The position numbers were made by a program, and so were the translations under genes. The notes under the pieces were generated by a model that made no database searches, had not been told where the DNA came from, and saw only the letters and a list, made by a program, of their open reading frames with translations. Shown here in pieces: positions 24,491 through 32,051 of a DNA stretch of 34,792 nt (positions within the stretch are counted from its first letter, which is position 1; each line of letters opens with the position of its first letter). The stretch comes from Halobacteriales archaeon QS_5_68_33 (lineage in GTDB: Archaea; Halobacteriota; Halobacteria; Halobacteriales; Haloarculaceae): NCBI GenBank assembly GCA_003023785.1, contig PXRS01000043.1, positions 40,248 to 75,039 of the forward strand. The letters are read 5' to 3'.

Positions 24491-24611
24491 CCCGAAAACC
24501 GCTGTCGTTTCCCGCGCGAGGGGTCCCGCCCTCCCGCGGTTCTCGCCGCTGTGGCGTCTTCGAAACCTTCAATTGTTCCCCTCGATTACGGGGGAGTGCA
24601 ACCGGCCAGGC

Positions 24612-24686
24612 GGGTTGGTGGTCTAGGCTGGTTATGACACCTCCTTGACATGGAGGAGGCCGGCGGTTCAAATCCGCCCCAACCCA
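24612..24686 (+). tRNA. tRNA-Val (anticodon GAC)
   Basis: A complete cloverleaf can be drawn. The acceptor GGGTTGG (24612-24618) pairs with CCAACCC (24679-24685), with discriminator A at 24686. The anticodon stem CCTCC/GGAGG (24640-24644 and 24652-24656) encloses the loop TTGACAT with anticodon GAC at 24647-24649. The T stem GGCGG/CCGCC encloses TTCAAAT. CCA is not encoded and must be added. It reads the valine codons GTC and GTT. Its last 22 bases plus five flanking bases are repeated 149 bases downstream. Confidence 0.95.
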
Positions 24687-25017
24687 CTTCTGAGTCCCAA
24701 ACCGACGAGCAGTGCGAGCGGCATCGCCGCGAGCCTGCGAGCCACCGGGACGAAGAGTGGGTAGCCGGATCTGAACCAGGGAAGGGAGCGAGCGAAGCGG
24801 GCGGACTGACCGGGGTTCAAATCCGCCCCAACCCACTTCTTCTTCGCCAGGACTCCTTCGCCGAGAACGTCGATGGCGGGGTCGGTTTGGCGGTCGGGGC
24901 GACGCGGGAGGACGGCCCACCCGAACTGGAAGGGCGGCCCCAGCCTGTAACAACCTCAGGTCAGTACCGGCGTTCACTCGCTTCATCAAAACCGGTATCT
25001 GTGTGAAATCCGCCGTC
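24687..25017 (+). other. Gene-free stretch after tRNA-Val
   Basis: Apart from the 27-bp tRNA-end repeat, I see no gene, RNA fold or further repeat here. The 122 bases between the two repeat copies are GC-rich and include a purine-rich run (GGGAAGGGAGCGAGCGAAGC at 24780-24799). The remainder up to 25017 is ordinary intergenic DNA leading to the promoter of the winged-helix gene. Confidence 0.6.
24814..24840 (+). repeat. 27-bp direct repeat of the tRNA-Val 3' end (att-like)
   Basis: This stretch repeats 24665-24691 exactly: the last two bases of the T-stem 5' strand, T loop, acceptor 3' strand, discriminator and five bases downstream. Duplicated tRNA 3' ends mark integration sites of tyrosine-recombinase elements. 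No integrase gene is present, so this is probably a scar or a local duplication. Confidence 0.85.
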
Positions 25018-25025
25018 GTTTATGT
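25018..25025 (+). promoter_or_regulatory. TATA-like box of the winged-helix/zinc-ribbon pair
   Basis: GTTTATGT is centred 29 bases before the GTG at 25051, matching leaderless transcription and supporting that start over the longer in-frame one. Confidence 0.45.
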
Positions 25026-25050
25026 CTCTCTCGCCCGAATACGGGTCACC

Positions 25051-25368
25051 GTGAAAACGACATACCAACACTCCACGCTCAGCGACCAGTTGTATCTCCT
25101 CTCGGACCGGGACAGGCGGCGGGTGTTGTTTGCGCTACTGGGGGCCGAACCGGACGAGAGGGTCGACCTCCAGGAGATCGAACGCGATGAGTCGGACGCC
25201 TCGATGCACCACGTCCACCTGCCGAAACTGGCGGACGCGGGGTTCGTCGACTGGGACCGGGAGACCGGGGCCGTCACGCGGGGTTCCACGTTCGACGAAG
25301 TGAGGCCGCTACTGGAGACGCTTGCCGGCCACCGGGGCGAGGGTCGGCGGGACCGGGACCGCCGATGA
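25051..25368 (+). CDS. Winged-helix protein, DUF7344-like (tentative)
   Basis: The product has 105 residues and resembles haloarchaeal winged-helix proteins of the DUF7344 type. It has LSDRDRRRVLFALLGAEPD as first helix, a middle region (DLQEIERDESDASMHHVHLPKLADAGFVDWD) typical of an ArsR-like recognition helix and wing, and a basic tail (RGEGRRDRDRR). It is probably a DNA-binding regulator with an unknown target. The GTG start at 25051 is preferred because a TATA-like box sits at leaderless distance; the in-frame ATG 48 bases upstream would cover that box. Its TGA overlaps the ATG of the zinc-ribbon gene (ATGA), so the two are probably translated together. Confidence 0.75.
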   Translation: MKTTYQHSTLSDQLYLLSDRDRRRVLFALLGAEPDERVDLQEIERDESDASMHHVHLPKLADAGFVDWDRETGAVTRGSTFDEVRPLLETLAGHRGEGRRDRDRR

Positions 25369-25577
25369 CCGTCGTCGGGACGCTCGTGCGGTCGCTCACC
25401 GGACGAGAGCAGGACGGGTCAGAACCCGGGTCCGGACCCGACGCCAGCGACGGGACCGACTCGGCGCTGTTTCACTGCCCGCGGTGTGACACCGTCTACA
25501 TCGCCGGGGAGAAAGACACCTGCTCCGACTGCGGGACGGCCGTCAACCGCGTTCCGTCGACGCTGAGCGACTGGTGA
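25365..25577 (+). CDS. Small zinc-ribbon protein
   Basis: This is a 70-residue protein with one zinc ribbon: CPRC (Cys 38, 41) and CSDC (Cys 53, 56), separated by 11 residues. The N-terminal 35 residues are low-complexity Gly/Ser/Asp. Small zinc-finger proteins of this kind are abundant in haloarchaea and some regulate genes through protein contacts. The start ATG overlaps the preceding stop (ATGA), which links it to the winged-helix protein as a probable functional pair. It ends three bases from the stop of the convergent nucleoside hydrolase gene. Confidence 0.8.
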   Translation: MTVVGTLVRSLTGREQDGSEPGSGPDASDGTDSALFHCPRCDTVYIAGEKDTCSDCGTAVNRVPSTLSDW

Positions 25578-25580
25578 ACC

Positions 25581-26525
25581 CTACGGTGACGGGATGGCCC
25601 TGTCGAGGTTCCCGTCCCGGAGCATCCCGAGCAACACCGCTTTGAACCCCTCGTCGTCGGCGGACTCGACGACGCGGGTCCGTTCGGCACCGTCGGTCAG
25701 GCCGCGGACATCGACGCTGGTGTAGCCCCGGGTGAGACCCTCACGCTCGTCGACTGCGACGTGGTAGGTCGCCAGTTCCTCGCGGAGTTGGGGGTAGGCC
25801 GCGAGCGCGGTCGTGAGGCCGTCGGGGAGCGCGACGCTGTCGTCGTCGCCGAACGCGCGGGCCTGTTTGTTCACCTGGAGGAAGAACTCGGCCAGGTCGG
25901 TGTCGAGCGACTCGACGGCGTCGAAGAGGTCGGCCCCGAGGCGGTTGCGCTGGCAGAGCCCCCAGTCGACGAGCGTCACGTCGAACGCCGCGAGGGCGCG
26001 GTGGGCGGCGTCGGGGTCGACCCAGAAGTTGAATTCGGCGGCGGGGGTGACGTTGCCGGCGCAGTTGACGTTGCCGCCCATGACCCATACCTCGTCGACG
26101 AGGTCGGGGAGGTCCGGTTCACGGGCGTGGGCGAGCGCGAGGTTGGTCAGCGGGCCGATACACAGGAGGGATATCTCGCCGGGGGACTCCCGGCAGCGCT
26201 CGGCGATGACGTCGGGGCCGAACCCCGGAGCGGAGTCGATCTCGGTCTCGGGGTGGAGGTCACCGCCGAGGCCCCCGGCGCCGTGAACCTCCTCGGCGTG
26301 TTCGTACTCCTTGAGCAGGGGCGAGCGGGCGCCCTCGAAGACGGGGCGGTCGGCGGCGTCGACGAGCGAGAGGGTGTATTTGGCGTTCTCGACCTCGCGG
26401 TCGAAGGGGACGTTCCCGGCGACGACGGTGACGGCCTCGACGGAGAGTCGGTCGGTGAGGCAGGCGAGCGCGAGCGCCTGCGTGTCGTCGCCGGCGGTGT
26501 CGGTGTCGACGATGACGCGGTCCAT
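25581..26525 (-). CDS. Inosine-uridine preferring nucleoside hydrolase family protein
   Basis: This enzyme cleaves the N-glycosidic bond of nucleosides to give ribose and base (nucleoside salvage). It has 314 residues, normal for the family. The calcium-binding N-terminal motif is VDTDTAGDD, keeping the key Asp residues, although Thr-Ala replaces the usual Pro-Gly. Further signatures are CIGPLTNLALAH, VWVMGGN (MGG), EFNFWVDPDAA and a C-terminal region with TSVDVRG. Base preference cannot be predicted. The start is ATG 26523-26525. Uridine phosphorylase, also in this window at 33630, would be a second route for nucleoside breakdown. The gene converges with the zinc-ribbon gene. Confidence 0.92.
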   Translation of the reverse strand: MDRVIVDTDTAGDDTQALALACLTDRLSVEAVTVVAGNVPFDREVENAKYTLSLVDAADRPVFEGARSPLLKEYEHAEEVHGAGGLGGDLHPETEIDSAPGFGPDVIAERCRESPGEISLLCIGPLTNLALAHAREPDLPDLVDEVWVMGGNVNCAGNVTPAAEFNFWVDPDAAHRALAAFDVTLVDWGLCQRNRLGADLFDAVESLDTDLAEFFLQVNKQARAFGDDDSVALPDGLTTALAAYPQLREELATYHVAVDEREGLTRGYTSVDVRGLTDGAERTRVVESADDEGFKAVLLGMLRDGNLDRAIPSP

Positions 26526-26663
26526 ACACCGGTATCGAGTTCCGGCACTAAGCCGTTCGGGGTCCGAATGGGTCGCCGTCGCGAACACGAGAACTGGTCG
26601 AGCGACGGCGAGGCTCCCGACCTGCACGGAGTCGGGTCGTCAGTCATCTCCGGGATTCGCCCG

Positions 26664-26701
26664 CCCGGCGAATCACCGGAACACAGCTACAACCGGCCGT
26701 A
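26664..26701 (+). repeat. Palindromic repeat, degenerate half-copy E
   Basis: The right arm TACAACCGGCCGTA (26688-26701) differs from the consensus by one base. To its left, CGAATCACCGGAAC resembles the inner arm CGAAATCCGGAAC. The left half is missing. The adjoining TCA (26702-26704) is the complement of the stop codon of the following minus-strand gene. Confidence 0.65.
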
Positions 26702-27013
26702 TCAGGCCGCGTAGTCGTTGAGCGCGCCGACGGCCATGTAGTAGCCGACGAACACCAGCGAGAGCGCGAAGTACTTGACGCCGCTCTTGCCTGTCAGCGT
26801 CTCTACGTCCTGGTAGAACAACCAGAGCGCGTAGATGTTAGCCAGCGGGACGAACAGCATGACTGTCCGGACGACCGGGCTGAAACCAGGGTCGAGCTCC
26901 GACTCCTTCGCGAACTCGGTGTGGTACTGGTGGGTCACGTACAGCCAGTAGAGGCCGAACGTGATGATGCTCAACAGCAGGACTTTGACGACGCTCCGTT
27001 GTTTCACTCCCAT
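26702..27013 (-). CDS. Small membrane protein, DUF4234-like
   Basis: The product has 103 residues and three predicted membrane helices: residues 8-28 (VKVLLLSIITFGLYWLYV), 47-67 (VVRTVMLFVPLANIYALWLF) and 79-97. The first helix, with its TFGLYWLY, matches the pattern of the DUF4234 family, whose function is unknown. The start is ATG 27011-27013. Two AT-rich boxes lie upstream, about 27035-27040 (CTATAAC on the minus strand) and 27046-27056. Its TGA stop is directly followed by the repeat arm of half-copy E, and full copy F lies upstream, so the gene is bracketed by the palindromes. Confidence 0.75.
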   Translation of the reverse strand: MGVKQRSVVKVLLLSIITFGLYWLYVTHQYHTEFAKESELDPGFSPVVRTVMLFVPLANIYALWLFYQDVETLTGKSGVKYFALSLVFVGYYMAVGALNDYAA

Positions 27014-27045
27014 TTCGTGACACTCCGAACACCTGTTATAGAGCA

Positions 27046-27056
27046 CATATAATAAA
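27046..27056 (-). promoter_or_regulatory. TATA-like box of the DUF4234-like gene
   Basis: The minus strand reads TTTTATTATAT, about 38 bases from the ATG at 27013, which implies a leader of about 12 bases. A closer box (CTATAAC) could give a leaderless transcript instead. Confidence 0.4.
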
Positions 27057-27090
27057 ACCAGTGGTAACAAAAAACGCGTGCCGGGAGTCA

Positions 27091-27168
27091 TACGGTCGGT
27101 TGTAACTCGGTTCCGGATGTCGTCGAACCGGTCGGCGAAATACCGGTACATCGGGACAACCGACCGTA
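27091..27168 (-). repeat. 78-bp palindromic repeat, copy F
   Basis: The left arm is TACGGTCGGTTGTA (27091-27104) and the right arm GACAACCGACCGTA (27155-27168). Read on the minus strand, the inner part matches copies A and H, so this copy is inverted relative to them. It is flanked by TCA on the left and TGA on the right. It lies between divergently transcribed genes. Confidence 0.88.
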
Positions 27169-27279
27169 TGATTCTTCGGCGCCCCGCTGCGCTTCCGGAC
27201 CCACGCCGATCTGCCGTCCCTGGCGCTGATGTTCCCGCTGGGGGTCGTCTCCCTGCCGGTGTTCACCGTCGGACCAGCA

Positions 27280-27288
27280 GATATATTG
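27280..27288 (+). promoter_or_regulatory. TATA box of mutS
   Basis: GATATATTG is centred 29 bases before the ATG at 27313, a good leaderless archaeal promoter, and it supports this start over the upstream in-frame ATG at 27229. Confidence 0.55.
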
Positions 27289-27312
27289 ACCGGCGAGTGC
27301 TGGCACACGGGT

Positions 27313-30042
27313 ATGGACGCGGCGCTGGGGCCGCCGGCGAAGATGGCCGACCGCGAGGACGAGCTGACGCCGATGATGGCCCAGTACTTCGAGCTGTGTC
27401 GTGCCTACGACGACTCGCTCGTGTTCTTCCAGGTCGGCGATTTCTACGAGGCCTTCTGCGAGGCCGCGGAACGGGTCGCGCGCCTCTGTGAGGTGACGCT
27501 CACCAAGCGCGAGGACAACACCGGCGAGTACCCGATGGCAGGGGTCCCCATCGACAACGCCGAATCGTACATCGACCGGTTGCTCGACGCCGGCTACCGG
27601 GTCGCGGTGGCCGACCAGGTCGAGGACCCCGACCAGACCACCGGCGTCGTCGAACGCCGGGTGACCCGCGTCGTCACCCCCGGAACGCTCACCGAGGACG
27701 AACTCCTGGGGAGCCCCGACAACAACTTCGTCGCCTGCCTGACGGCTGCAGGGACCGACCTCGCGAACGCCGGCGACGCCGGGGCCGACACCTACGGCCT
27801 CGCGCTGCTGGACGTCTCGACCGGCGACTTCTACGCGACGAGCACGGGCCGCCGCGGGACGGTCCGGGACGAACTCGGCCGCTTCGGCCCCGCGGAGGCC
27901 ATCGTCGGGCCGGACGCGCCCGCGGCGGTGTTCGCCGACGACTGCATGGTCTCGCCCTACGAGCGGCGGGCCTTCGAGGCCGGGCCGGCCCGCGAGCGGG
28001 TCCGGGCGTACTTCGGCGGGCCCGACCGGGTGCTGGCCGACGACGCCCAGGTCCGGGCCTGCGGGGCCCTGCTGGCCTACGCCGAGTACACCCGCGGCGG
28101 CCTCGCCCCCGAGGACGCCCGCTCCGGCCTGGTCGACCCCGAAGAGGTGCACGGCCCCGAGGCCGGCCCGGAGGACGACACCGGAGCGGGCGAGCGCGAG
28201 GCACGCCTCGACTACATCAACCACCTGACGCGGTACGACCCCCGCGAGTACATGCTGCTGGACCGGGCCGCGCTGGAGAGCCTGGAGGTGTTCGAGGCGC
28301 GCGCCGTCCACGGCCACGAGAGCCGCACCCTCGTCGAGGTGGTCGACGAGACGACCTCGGCGCTGGGCCGGCGGAAACTCGACGACTGGCTGCGCCGCCC
28401 GCTGCTCGACGAGGAGCGCATCGCGGCCCGCCACGACGCCGTCGAGGGGCTGGTCGCCGCGCCGGCCGTCCGCGAGGAGCTCGCCGACCTGCTCTCGTCG
28501 GTCTACGACCTCGAACGGCTGGTCTCGCGGGTCTCGCGCGGCCGGGCGACCGCCCGCGACTTGCGGTCGCTCCACGACCCGCTCGCGGTCGTCCCCGACG
28601 TGACGGCGACGCTGGCCGACGCCGACTCCGACCGTCTCGCCGTTCTCCGCGAGCGCCTCGACCCCCTGAAGGACGTTCGCGAGCGGGTCGACGAGGCGGT
28701 CCGGGAGGAACCGGCGGCGGAACTCACCGAGGGCGGGATCCTCAAGCCCGAGTACGACGCGGAACTCGCCGACCTGCGGGCGACCGAACACGACGGGAAG
28801 TCCTGGGTCGACGACCTCGAAGCCCGCGAGCGCGAGCGGACAGGCATCGACTCGCTGAAGGTCGGGCACAACACGGTTCACGGCTACTACATCGAGGTGA
28901 CCGACCCCAACCTCGACAGCGTGCCCGAGTCCTACCAGCGCCGCCAGACCCTGAAGAACTCGGAGCGGTTCGTCACGCCCGAACTCAAAGACCGGGAAGG
29001 CGAGATCATCCGCGCCGAACACCGGGCCGACGACCTCGAATACGAGCTGTTCTGCGAGGTGCGCCGCGCCGTCGCGGCGGAGTCCGAGCGGATCCAGGCG
29101 CTGGCCGACCGCCTCGCGCGTCTCGACGCGTTCGTCTCGTTCGCGTCGGTCGCCGCGAAGTTCGACTACGCGCGCCCCGAGGTGGGGAGCGACGGGTTCG
29201 ACGTCGTCGACGCGCGCCACCCGGTCGTCGAGCGGACCGAGGAGCGGTTCGTCCCCAACGACGCCCGCTTCGACGAGGAGGCCTTCGTCGCGGTGATCAC
29301 GGGGCCGAACATGAGCGGGAAGTCGACGTACATGCGCCAGGTCGCGCTCGTCTCGGTGCTGGCCCAGGCGGGGAGTTTCGTGCCCGCCGCCGAGGCGCGC
29401 GTCCCGGCGGTCGACAGAGTGTTTACCCGCGTCGGCGCCAGCGACGACATCGCGGGCGGGCGGTCGACGTTCATGGTCGAGATGACCGAACTCGCGACGA
29501 TCTGTCGCCACGCCACCGAGGACTCGCTGGTCCTGTTGGACGAGGTGGGACGGGGGACCAGCACCGCCGACGGGTTCGCCATCGCCCGCGCGGTCACCGA
29601 ATACCTCCACGACGAGGTGGGCGCGACGACGCTGTTCGCCACGCACCACCACGACCTGACCGCCGTCACCGACGAGTTGCCGGGGGTGTTCAACCTCCAC
29701 TTCGAGACCGACCCCACGGGGGAGGGGGTCGCGTTCGACCACGCGGTCGCGCCCGGCGCCGCCAGCGCCTCCTACGGCGTCGAGGTGGCGAAGATGGCCG
29801 GCGTCCCCGACCCCGTGGTCGAGCGCTCGCAGGCGGTCCTCGACGCCGACGCCGCCGCGACCGACACGGCGGCGGACGGCGAAGGCACACCGACGGCCGA
29901 CCCGCGAACGAACGGCCACGGGGAGGACGTCGAGACGACCGCCCGGGTCGCCGCGGAACTCGAGGAACTGGACGTGGCGACGATGACGCCGCTGGAGGCG
30001 CTGAACGCCCTCGCGGAACTCAAGGCGGAACTCGACGAGTGA
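27313..30042 (+). CDS. mutS: DNA mismatch repair protein MutS
   Basis: MutS dimers recognise mismatches and small loops and then recruit MutL. The protein has 909 residues, in the range for MutS1. The mismatch-contacting Phe-X-Glu motif is intact in [11 protein letters not shown] (F44, E46). Connector, lever and clamp domains follow. The ATPase has Walker A GPNMSGKS (664-671), Walker [14 protein letters not shown] and the conserved ATHHHDL histidines. An Asp/Ala/Thr-rich linker (about 850-880) precedes a short C-terminal helix ([19 protein letters not shown]) like that of bacterial MutS. mutL, often adjacent in archaea that have MutS, is not here. The next gene, converging on it, is nucS. The start ATG 27313 is set by the TATA box at 27280. 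Confidence 0.97.
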   Translation: MDAALGPPAKMADREDELTPMMAQYFELCRAYDDSLVFFQVGDFYEAFCEAAERVARLCEVTLTKREDNTGEYPMAGVPIDNAESYIDRLLDAGYRVAVADQVEDPDQTTGVVERRVTRVVTPGTLTEDELLGSPDNNFVACLTAAGTDLANAGDAGADTYGLALLDVSTGDFYATSTGRRGTVRDELGRFGPAEAIVGPDAPAAVFADDCMVSPYERRAFEAGPARERVRAYFGGPDRVLADDAQVRACGALLAYAEYTRGGLAPEDARSGLVDPEEVHGPEAGPEDDTGAGEREARLDYINHLTRYDPREYMLLDRAALESLEVFEARAVHGHESRTLVEVVDETTSALGRRKLDDWLRRPLLDEERIAARHDAVEGLVAAPAVREELADLLSSVYDLERLVSRVSRGRATARDLRSLHDPLAVVPDVTATLADADSDRLAVLRERLDPLKDVRERVDEAVREEPAAELTEGGILKPEYDAELADLRATEHDGKSWVDDLEARERERTGIDSLKVGHNTVHGYYIEVTDPNLDSVPESYQRRQTLKNSERFVTPELKDREGEIIRAEHRADDLEYELFCEVRRAVAAESERIQALADRLARLDAFVSFASVAAKFDYARPEVGSDGFDVVDARHPVVERTEERFVPNDARFDEEAFVAVITGPNMSGKSTYMRQVALVSVLAQAGSFVPAAEARVPAVDRVFTRVGASDDIAGGRSTFMVEMTELATICRHATEDSLVLLDEVGRGTSTADGFAIARAVTEYLHDEVGATTLFATHHHDLTAVTDELPGVFNLHFETDPTGEGVAFDHAVAPGAASASYGVEVAKMAGVPDPVVERSQAVLDADAAATDTAADGEGTPTADPRTNGHGEDVETTARVAAELEELDVATMTPLEALNALAELKAELDE

Positions 30043-30135
30043 TGCCAGCGCTCCGGTGGCTGTCTCGGGGTTCTGGAGACGCACGTCCCCGACCGTCGAC
30101 GAGCACGCTCGCGCGCTCGTGTCCGACAGCATGCG

Positions 30136-30885
30136 TTACTCGCCACCGGTCGGGTCGAGGGCGACGAACTCCAGGCCGCGCTCGGCGAGCATGCGCCGCG
30201 CCCGGTCGGTCACCGACGGCGCCACGAGGATCCCCCGGACCTCCGCCTCGGCGTGGAGGTCCCGCTCCAGCGCGTCGACGTAGCGGCCGAGTTGCCCGAC
30301 GGCATCGGGCCCGACCCGCCGGCGCTTGAGTTCCAGCACGACGGTGCGGCCGTCGCGGTCCTCGCCGTAGACGTCGACCGCGCCGGCAGGCGTCGAGCGC
30401 TCGGTCGCCAGCGGCGCGAACCCCGCCTCGACCAGCGCAGGGTCGTCGAGGATCCGCTCGCGCAGGTCCGCCTCCGTCCCCGCCAGCGAGAGGTCGCGCT
30501 CGTCGGTCAGGTCGAAGGCACCGGCGTGGACCACCCTGTCGAAACGCACCAGCAGGTGCTCCTCGGGGGTCTCGCGGTGGCTCTCGACGACGAGGCCGCC
30601 GTCGTCGACGCGCGCCTCGTGTTCGCAGTCGGGGGGCTGCCAGTTGACCGGTTGCTGGCCCTCGTCGGTGTGGACCAGCGCCGACCCGTCGGGTTTGAGC
30701 AGCAGGTGGCGCTCGCCGGGGCCGAGCGTGCTCGCCGCCCGGCCCTCGTACTCGACAGTGCAGGACCCGACGACGGTCACCACGGCACCTTCCTCGACGC
30801 CGCGGCTCACCAGGTCCCGCGCTGCCGCGAGGTCGGGCCGGGTCAGCGTCTCGACGGCCGTCGCCGTCTCGTCGTCGCCTGCCAC
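30136..30885 (-). CDS. nucS: Mismatch-specific endonuclease NucS/EndoMS
   Basis: NucS (EndoMS) makes a double-strand cut at mismatches and guides an alternative mismatch-repair route in archaea and actinobacteria, working with the PCNA clamp. The 249-residue protein has the N-terminal DNA-binding and dimerisation domain (HLLLKPDGSALVHTDEGQQPVNWQPP region, about 60-85, in segments) and a PD-(D/E)XK nuclease core: Asp 171 in GAVDVYGED and the ELK of VVLELKRRR (Glu 185, Lys 187). The GTG start at 30883-30885 is supported by a TTTTTAC box 28 bases upstream. It faces mutS tail to tail, with 93 bases between stops. Confidence 0.95.
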   Translation of the reverse strand: MAGDDETATAVETLTRPDLAAARDLVSRGVEEGAVVTVVGSCTVEYEGRAASTLGPGERHLLLKPDGSALVHTDEGQQPVNWQPPDCEHEARVDDGGLVVESHRETPEEHLLVRFDRVVHAGAFDLTDERDLSLAGTEADLRERILDDPALVEAGFAPLATERSTPAGAVDVYGEDRDGRTVVLELKRRRVGPDAVGQLGRYVDALERDLHAEAEVRGILVAPSVTDRARRMLAERGLEFVALDPTGGE

Positions 30886-30909
30886 GCCCGGCCGTTGGCC
30901 GCGGGCCGG

Positions 30910-30916
30910 TAAAAAC
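30910..30916 (-). promoter_or_regulatory. TATA-like box of nucS
   Basis: GTTTTTA on the minus strand, about 28 bases before the GTG at 30885, fits a leaderless promoter. Confidence 0.4.
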
Positions 30917-30922
30917 CGTCCG

Positions 30923-31429
30923 TCACGGGAGCGGTCCCGCGTCGGGGTCGGGCGGGACCCACACCACCTCCCTCGCGTCGGGATGGCGGGCTAGGAACGC
31001 CCGCACGTACGAGTCCGCCATCGGCCGCGGGACGAAGCCGGCGTCGACGGCGTCGCCCAGGACCTCCCGGGCGGTCCGGAGGTCGGCGTCGAGTCGGCGC
31101 GCTCGCCGGCCGTCGGGAACCGGGACCAGTGCCGTCGCTGTCGCCGCCGTCCGGTCTCCGGTGGGTCCGGGCCGTCCCGCGAGCGTCGGGACCGCGAGCC
31201 GACAGACCAGATAGGAGCCCTCACCGTGGACGAACAGTACCTCGTCGCCGGGGGCGAGCACCGAGAGGACGCCGGCGGCGTCGCGGCTCTCGGCGACCGG
31301 CCGGTCACCCTCCCGGAGTTCGGGGACGCCACCGGACGGGGCGAACGCGGCGAGGCCGTCCCGCCGCGTGCGGTAGCAGTCGTAGCGACCGTTGCCGGTC
31401 GGGACGGCGTGGAGCGCGCGGTGTCCCAC
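30923..31429 (-). CDS. Uncharacterised haloarchaeal protein, DUF6735-like (tentative)
   Basis: The product has 168 residues and an unknown function. The N-terminus MGHRALHAVPTGNGRYDCYR resembles a haloarchaeal family I recall as DUF6735, whose members begin MGHRAL and carry an aromatic-rich segment. The middle has a strand-rich part (GDEVLFVHGEGSYLVCRLAV), and the C-terminus is helical with conserved-looking Pro-Asp residues. There is no signal peptide, and only two cysteines. The GTG start at 31427-31429 is supported by an ACTTTAT box at 31456-31462. It lies 37 bases upstream of nucS on the same strand, but nucS seems to have its own promoter. Palindromic repeat G begins just behind its TATA box. 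Confidence 0.7.
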   Translation of the reverse strand: MGHRALHAVPTGNGRYDCYRTRRDGLAAFAPSGGVPELREGDRPVAESRDAAGVLSVLAPGDEVLFVHGEGSYLVCRLAVPTLAGRPGPTGDRTAATATALVPVPDGRRARRLDADLRTAREVLGDAVDAGFVPRPMADSYVRAFLARHPDAREVVWVPPDPDAGPLP

Positions 31430-31455
31430 GCCCCGGGATGGTCGCGCCCTGCCGG

Positions 31456-31462
31456 ATAAAGT
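31456..31462 (-). promoter_or_regulatory. TATA-like box next to repeat G
   Basis: The minus strand has ACTTTAT centred 30 bases from the GTG at 31429. The end of repeat G (with its TCA flank at 31464-31466) is only one base further upstream, where BRE and activator contacts usually lie. Confidence 0.4.
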
Positions 31463-31466
31463 CTCA

Positions 31467-31546
31467 TACGGATTATTGTAGATTATTTTCGGATAGCGCC
31501 GACCCCGGGGTCGGCACGTACCGGTAAATCGCTACAATAATCCGTC
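31467..31546 (-). repeat. Variant palindromic repeat, copy G (80 bp)
   Basis: The outer arms TACGGATTATTGTA (31467-31480) and TACAATAATCCGTC (31533-31546) are complementary except for the terminal base. They differ from the other copies by the same changes in both arms (GTCGGT to ATTATT). Read on the minus strand, the inner GATTTACCGGTA and GTGCCGACC match copies A and H. The centre is a strong palindrome (GCCGACCCCGGGGTCGGC). The element is flanked by TCA on both sides. Confidence 0.82.
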
Positions 31547-31569
31547 TCAGGCGCAACCTCGACGGGGCG

Positions 31570-31848
31570 TCACCCGCCGCTGACCGGTGGGAAGAGCGCG
31601 AGTTCGTCCCCCTCTTCGAGCGGCGTCCCGAACCCCTCGGCCTCCGTGAAGGGGTCGGCCCCGTCGTGGAGCAGGCGGACGTGGTCGTAGAGGTCGCCTT
31701 CCTCGTCGAGGACTTCCTCCTCCAAGGCGGGATGGGCCGAGAGCAGGGCGTCGAAGGCGTCGCCGACCGTCGCTCCGTCGTCGAGGTCGACGGTCACCTC
31801 CGTGTCCCCGGCGGCCTCCGCGAGGGTCGCGAAGAGTCTCCAGTGCAT
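31570..31848 (-). CDS. samp1: Small archaeal ubiquitin-like modifier SAMP1 (MoaD family)
   Basis: SAMP1 is a beta-grasp ubiquitin-like protein. After activation of its C-terminal glycine by the E1-like UbaA it is joined to lysines of target proteins, and as a MoaD it also supplies sulfur for molybdopterin. The 92-residue protein starts MHWRLFATLAEAAGDTEV and ends LALFPPVSGG, with the diglycine tail essential for conjugation. It closely resembles Haloferax SAMP1 as I remember it. The ATG at 31846-31848 is chosen by that similarity and by a CTCTTTGT box 26 bases upstream. An in-frame GTG at 31890 would add 14 residues. No ubaA, moaE or other molybdopterin gene is nearby. Confidence 0.9.
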   Translation of the reverse strand: MHWRLFATLAEAAGDTEVTVDLDDGATVGDAFDALLSAHPALEEEVLDEEGDLYDHVRLLHDGADPFTEAEGFGTPLEEGDELALFPPVSGG

Positions 31849-31870
31849 GTCCGTGAGAGGGGGACCCCCG

Positions 31871-31878
31871 ACAAAGAG
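31871..31878 (-). promoter_or_regulatory. TATA-like box of samp1
   Basis: CTCTTTGT on the minus strand, centred about 26 bases before the ATG at 31848, fits a leaderless promoter but is a weak TATA match. Confidence 0.3.
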
Positions 31879-32051
31879 CGTTGCGTTCACTCCCGCCGCG
31901 TCTCCGTCCTCGGGACCCGACCCGTCGTCGGCGTCGGCGCCCTCGGGGTCCGCCGTCCCGCCGGCAGGTTCGACGGTCGTCGCGTCGTCGTCGGGCGTAT
32001 TCGGACCGTCGCCCGACCCGGACGGGCCCGGTGACGCGTTCTGACCCCCCG

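Noticed and set aside
24690-24840. A second tRNA gene after tRNA-Val
   Set aside because: Only the T arm and the 3' acceptor strand are present; no matching 5' acceptor, D arm or anticodon arm can be drawn.
27229-27312. MutS starting at the upstream in-frame ATG 27229
   Set aside because: It would add 28 hydrophobic residues foreign to MutS and place the TATA box at 27280 within the coding region.
27088-30132. A 1014-residue open frame on the minus strand opposite mutS
   Set aside because: It is antisense to a clear MutS, has Arg/Gly/Val-rich composition with no domain pattern, and is a usual shadow in very GC-rich DNA.
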